From assembly GCA_037893245.1 (NCBI GenBank), contig JBAIAA010000408.1, positions 186,001 to 250,000 on the forward strand: a stretch of DNA of 64,000 bases, written 5' to 3'. The notes under the pieces are model-generated. The model was given only the letters and a program-made list of their open reading frames with translations, did no database searches and had not been told where the DNA came from. Source of the stretch: Crossaster papposus. Lineage: Eukaryota > Echinodermata > Asteroidea > Velatida > Solasteridae. Positions 57,855 through 64,000 of this stretch are shown here, piece by piece; the first letter of the stretch is position 1; every line of letters starts with the position of its first letter. The position numbers and the translations under genes were made by a program.

Positions 57855-59080
57855 TACCTCATGATGTGAATTTGGAGAATTTGAATGTGACTTTGGTAAT
57901 CTTTTGTTAAATTTACATCCTGCTAATTATTGGCGGGTCCGTTTCCAATGCAAATTACATCATGCCATTTCCTAGTGTTAAAAGAGGAATCTTACGGAAT
58001 CTGTACCTACAAGATTTGCGTGGCCAATAAGCACAAAATTGTCATTTTAAGCACAAAATTCATGGCGAGTAGACCATAACATTGGGCACAGACTACTCGA
58101 CACCAATTCTAAATATTTGCTTTTTTTACAAAACATTGTACATGAATGCAGCCTATTACAAGCAGATGGATGTTGAAGCAATAACATAAGCGCCAAACTG
58201 GAAAAGTTAGAAATCCTTTATAAATGTTTACAATAGCTTGAAAGATTCTTGCAATAATTTCCAGAGTTACATTAATGGTCTTTCACTCATTGATGAAACA
58301 AATCTGTCCAATCAGAGCTCAAAGAAAGTAGAGGTCAAAGGTGAACTTCATATAGAGCAGTGGGTTAGGAGTCTGCCATATGTGACCCACTCCACATTAA
58401 TGGGTATTATGTCAGAAAATAGAGTTAGTGAAATTGAGTTATATACATGGTTGGAAAGCCCACAGCGTAAGCTTCCAGTTGGTATATAATAGAGTTCCAT
58501 AGCTACTTCCGTTCTGGAGTTATGACATGTTTGCTTTTGATTACTTCCTTGGAGTTCAAATTACACAACTGAGAAAACAGGCTTTGAAAAAGCCGGCTTT
58601 GTTGTAGAACAACAGAACGATGAACACAAAATGGGCGTGTTTTCCACTTTAATCATCAAAATCAACATTTCTTTGAATGAAACCTGAAAATATTGGTGTT
58701 AAAGATGTCATTAATGGCAATTTATGTAAATCACATTTTGATGAAATGTTTATCCTCTCAACGTTGAGTAGTCCATTACATGATAGTGCACAGCGCGACT
58801 TAATACCCTTTATTGCAGAGCCGGTCACATATTTGTAAAATATCACATCTCAATAATAAATATCCGGAATAAGTTGCGGAAAGGTTTATCTGCAGTAACC
58901 CACTTTGTTGTATTTCTTGCAAGATTTCCCAACAGTTTCTCTTCAATCATCCTGTAAATTAAGTTTCCATGATGTTTGTTAATTTTTTTAAAAAGGTCTA
59001 GATCACTTCATCGCAGAAAGACTGCTATAGATACCTAATATAACGAATCTACTGCTAACCAACTTTGTCGCAACTTATCT
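57855..59080. other. intergenic, no gene accepted
   Basis: An 83-codon open frame at 58238-58489 (IEQWVRSLPYVTHSTLMG) is not recognised and lacks clear splice or start context. The rest is AT-rich, with no repeat identified. Confidence 0.4.
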
Positions 59081-59084
59081 TGAA

Positions 59085-59836
59085 TAAGGCCGCGTCCGAA
59101 ACACTTGTCTATATGGCTATATGGTAGGAATTTAATCACGCGTCGGCCATTTTGAATTGAAACTTAAAAGTGAGATAAAATCTTCATTTTGGAAACTTGC
59201 GCTAAAGTTACTTACAAATTAATACCAGTCTTCTCTGGTGAATAATTTAACATTTGTGATTAAACATACCTTATAATGTTTTAAGACACAATTAAAAAAA
59301 AATAAAAAATATTGAAAGGGAGGCTAGAATGCAAAATTAGTCTGGCACCATCCCGTTCAACAGTTCACAATTTATAGAATGTGCTGAAGGAACAAGACCA
59401 AAATGGCTTCCTCCTAAATAAGATCCATTGTATAGGTGTGCGCATGTTATACAAATGATGATGTAGGAACCAATGAATACTGCATCACTAACCGATAATG
59501 CAACAACAAATTGACTGAAATAGTATATTAAATCGGTATTACATTATCGGACCTAACCAGTAATGTAACAGAAATTGACTGAGAGTGCAGTAAAAATTAC
59601 TACACTGTCGATTATTTGTTGTTACATAATAGCGATACAATATCGATCAATTTGTGTGGCATTATTAGTCGTACAGCACTCGTTAAAACTTTGTGAGGAA
59701 ATGTCGACAATAGTTATAGCCGTAGCTCTAGAAGCACGATTCGGACACGGCCTAATTTACTAAATCCCTGGTTAGGAAATGGCTGACAATAGTTATAGCT
59801 GTAGCTCTAGAAGCGCGAATCGGACACGGCCTAATT
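59085..59836. mobile_element. possible TIR element with GGCC(G)TGTCCGAA ends
   Basis: The left AAGGCCGCGTCCGAA and the right inverse of TTCGGACACGGCCTAATT form ~15-bp TIRs. The right end is tandemly duplicated: ACAATAGTTATAGCCGTAGC then TCTAGAAGCACGATTCGGAC (59707-59756) recurs at about 59787-59836. It is non-coding. Confidence 0.55.
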
Positions 59837-60144
59837 GAGTCCTTGGTGACTGTGGCACATTACGTAATCAGTAAAAGGTGTGGGAGAAAAAAGAGAATTA
59901 TCAAAGAATTAGTTGGTGTTAATACAGGTTAATTGTTCAAATGTACAATGGCCACTCCAAATGGTACCCACATCACTAATCCATGCTCTTAATAAGCCAT
60001 CCTTGTAATAAGACTATAATCCATTCTAGCAGGCTCCGCCCACTGTATATACATTTGTACAAGCAATAACAATGTCTGCCTCTCTTGCGTTAGTCTCGAC
60101 TCAAGACTGGATTTTGATTTTTGTTCTTCTAAATGCCGCCAGTC

Positions 60145-60552
60145 CTGGTGAACAATGGCTTTATGAAAGGACTTGTGACTGGACTTGTGGAAGGACTTGT
60201 GACTGGGTTTATGAAAGGACTTGTGACTGAACTTGTGACTGGACTTGTGACTGGACTTGTGACTGGACTTGTGACTGGCTTTATGAAAGGTCTTGTGACT
60301 GGCTTTATGAAAGGTCTTGTGACTGGCTTTATGAAAGGTCTTGTGACTGGCTTTATGAAAGGACTTGTGACTGGACTTGTGACTGGCTTTATGAAAGGAC
60401 TTGTGACTGGACTTGTGACTGGACTTGTGACTGGACTTGTGACTGGACTTGTGACTGGACTTGTGACTGGACTTGTGACTGGACTTGTGACTGGACTTGT
60501 GACTGGACTTGTGACTGGACTTGTGACTGGACTTGTGACTGGACTTGCAGAA
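60145..60552. repeat. 12-bp minisatellite (GGACTTGTGACT)n with a TTTATGAAA variant
   Basis: The right half is nearly pure GGACTTGTGACT. The left half mixes in GGCTTTATGAAAGG(A/T)CTTGTGACT 24-mers. Because 12 is a multiple of 3, ORFs of repeated tetrapeptides appear on both strands and are artefacts. Related short arrays are at 7751 and 24003. Confidence 0.95.
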
Positions 60553-60945
60553 ACTTCGCCATAATACAGACATCGGTCTTGAAACTTCAACCATAGACTT
60601 CCGTTTTCTACTACTGAAAATCAAAATAGATAGGCATTAAGAATTGACTGAAAAGACAAAACTTTAATTACAACAGATTTTGTTTTTGGTTATTTTATAA
60701 ATAGAAATCCTCTCTGAATAATAGCATTAATTGTTTGTTTTTTAACCAATATAGCGGTTCACAACCATATTTACACAATACACAATATATTAATCAACTT
60801 CCTCGAAACGTTTGCTTCAGCAAGAAAGAGCAACATTTGAATTTTATACATAAATATCAACCACCGAAATTATGACATTATGAAATTATTGAAGAAAATA
60901 ATGCAGAAAGGCCAGGATTTTCTGTGACTGAAAAAAATAAAATGT
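60553..60945. other. intergenic, nothing seen
   Basis: AT-rich spacer, with no gene or repeat noticed. Confidence 0.4.
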
Positions 60946-61165
60946 CACGAGCAAGGTCGAAAATGTCTGTCAGCAGCGAGCAAGGTCGAAAATGTCTGTC
61001 AGCAGCGAGCAAGGTCGAAAATGTCTGTCAGCAGCGAGCAAGGCCGGAAATGCGTGGGTGTGATTCCCGGTACCATCGGCCTGAACCCGCCTCCAATCAA
61101 GATTTTGTTAAAAATAATCTCGCGCCTCAGCTCGGTGATGTTAAAATAATCCCGGCGCGAACTGG
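60946..61165 (+). mobile_element. CCAGTTCGCGCCGG MITE, left-truncated with internal expansion
   Basis: The right TIR CCGGCGCGAACTGG is followed by TTAA (61166-61169). The left TIR is missing. The GAGCAAGGTCGAAAATGTCT-GTCAGCAGC block (29 bp) is tandemly amplified to about four units. Confidence 0.8.
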
Positions 61166-61169
61166 TTAA

Positions 61170-61950
61170 AAGTTGTGCAATTTTTTTTTCTTTTCCAAAT
61201 GTTGAACAATTATTTGCTCACACAAACCAAAAAATATATATATATATATATAAACAAAGAGCAAATTGATCCGACATCCAATCAAATACCTTCTCTCAAA
61301 ACACGTCACGTCAAAACCAAAGTCTTACTTTATAAACATTTCTATGAACTACAAATTTGATTGGCTGATTGTAATTCTAGGTAAATACGTTAATAAAATA
61401 CGTAATTTGTTTACTTTTTCAATATCAATATTAACCAACAAATCTTTGCAACTATATAATTAAATTATTTCTTAATTCCGTTTCAAAACTCACGTGCCAA
61501 AATCGCATGTGAAAGGTTTTATTGTTATTTTTTTTTCATTTGTTACAGCAAAACGAAAGGAAAAAAGCAAAACAGAGCTCTTTCAAAGTGTTAGATCAGT
61601 TATTTAACTTGGCGCCATATTTCACGCGAGCTGGGAAAGAAAAATGGTTAATTCATACTTGATAGAGTTGCTATGATACAATATTAGTACATCATTCTCA
61701 TTGACTTATCGAAAAATATCTTTCTTGCTTGCCATTTACAAAACTCCCCCCCCCCCCCCTCCTCTCACGTTAAATTAATCGTTAGTCGGAAAAAATTATA
61801 ACGACCATTGATGAGGCTGTCTGCATTTGTAAAAAACTTTTCCTGGTCTCGATGTTTCAAACGACCTAACTAATTAGCTAACCCTGTGTCGCTTGCTGAC
61901 CACATTGTCTCGTAACAATTTCTCACAAACCAGCTTCTAGTTTCAGTACA
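61170..61950. other. AT-rich intergenic spacer
   Basis: Contains a (TA)n run at about 61234-61252 and a C-run at about 61746-61760. No gene was seen. Confidence 0.45.
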
Positions 61951-61954
61951 GGGA

Positions 61955-62172
61955 CGAATCTTCATGGAGCTGCAACGCACCCAAATCTGCTGAGCACGAA
62001 CATTCTTACCCTAACAAAAACAGGGTTACAGACCAAATTTTCAGGTGGTGCTTATTGTTTGTGACTGGTAATCACCTGGTATTTGCTTAGCATTAAAAGC
62101 ACATGGCTGGTTACTTGTATTTACTGAGCAAGACTTTGTTTGTGCTAAGCAGCTTCATGAAACTGGCCCCAG
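61955..62172. mobile_element. possible TIR element (TTCATGGAGCTGC ends)
   Basis: The left CTTCATGGAGCTGC and right GCAGCTTCATGAAACTGG are imperfect inverses. The interior repeats TGCTTAGCA/TGCTAAGCA-like motifs. It lies in the 3' flank of DCAF8. Confidence 0.45.
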
Positions 62173-62419
62173 TTCTCAAACTCGGAAAAGAACTTCACTA
62201 TAAGACTGATCACAACAAGAGAAATGTTGTTTTTGTACAAGAATTACTGGTACTGTACTTGTCCTTACGGCGTGAGATACATTCTTGACGCTCGTGTTTA
62301 CAACATAAGTTACTTCTTTAGTGTGTACTTGTACTTACTGCACTGTGTTCAGGTATTTGTGACTGCAATGTGTCCTTGCGTACACGTAGTACTGCAGCCT
62401 TTGCAGAGCGATAGTTCTT

Positions 62420-63930
<1,511 letters not shown>

Positions 63931-63944
63931 TTATTACTTCTTAA

Positions 63945-64000
63945 CCAGTTCGCGCCGGGATTATTTTGAACTTCACCGAGCTGAGGCGCGGGATTATTTT
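63945..64000 (-). mobile_element. CCAGTTCGCGCCGG MITE, cut by the window end
   Basis: TTAA at 63941-63944, then CCAGTTCGCGCCGGGATTAT and GAGCTGAGGCGCGGGATTAT as in the copy at 17935. The rest lies outside. Confidence 0.75.

Noticed and set aside
58238..58489. 83-aa protein-coding ORF
   Set aside because: No recognisable domain, no homologous context and no supporting splice or promoter signals; the length is compatible with chance.
59989..60624. ORFs of repeated SSHK, VTSP or GLVT tetrapeptides
   Set aside because: Translation of a 12-bp minisatellite; there is no start, domain or splice context.

Overview
This is eukaryotic genomic DNA: genes split into short exons with GT-AG introns, orphan GPCR genes, LINE and tyrosine-recombinase retrotransposons, many small TIR elements, minisatellites and a very large satellite array. 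The protein genes are ordinary metazoan ones (mitochondrial ATP synthase coupling factor 6, DCAF8). The repeat style (split-direct-repeat Ngaro-type element, dense MITEs, poly-G/C runs) suggests a marine invertebrate deuterostome, most likely echinoderm-like. That taxon call is inference; hemichordate or amphioxus remain possible.

Layout. 1-8.3 kb: two direct copies of a ~0.95 kb repeat flank a truncated GPCR exon. An intact single-exon class A GPCR follows on the minus strand, then a palindromic tRNA-like repeat and repeat-rich spacer. 8.4-17.5 kb: an unidentified nine-exon plus-strand gene of about 419 aa with an arginine-rich middle and a helical C-terminal half. Its introns hold a broken LINE and several MITEs, and its last exon is tandemly duplicated. 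17.5-24.8 kb: ATP5PF with three coding exons, a ~1 kb near-perfect foldback transposon upstream of its coding start, a ~62-copy 16-bp minisatellite in its first coding intron, and several MITEs downstream.

24.8-57.3 kb: one satellite domain of 88-bp monomers (plus 106-bp variants) in higher-order blocks. Both edges carry older monomers in the opposite orientation. Seven near-identical copies of one 356-bp MITE ride inside the higher-order repeats. A single 3.9 kb 5'-truncated Ngaro-like retrotransposon (RNase H, tyrosine recombinase, SGNH hydrolase, B1-A2-B2 repeats) is inserted cleanly into one monomer. 57.3-64 kb: MITEs, a 12-bp minisatellite, and on the minus strand the last three exons of DCAF8, with a minisatellite and a dead exon fragment in its last intron.

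The genes do not form an operon or shared pathway. The most unusual content is the satellite domain, its nested elements, and the tandem or inverted duplications that have copied exon sequence.
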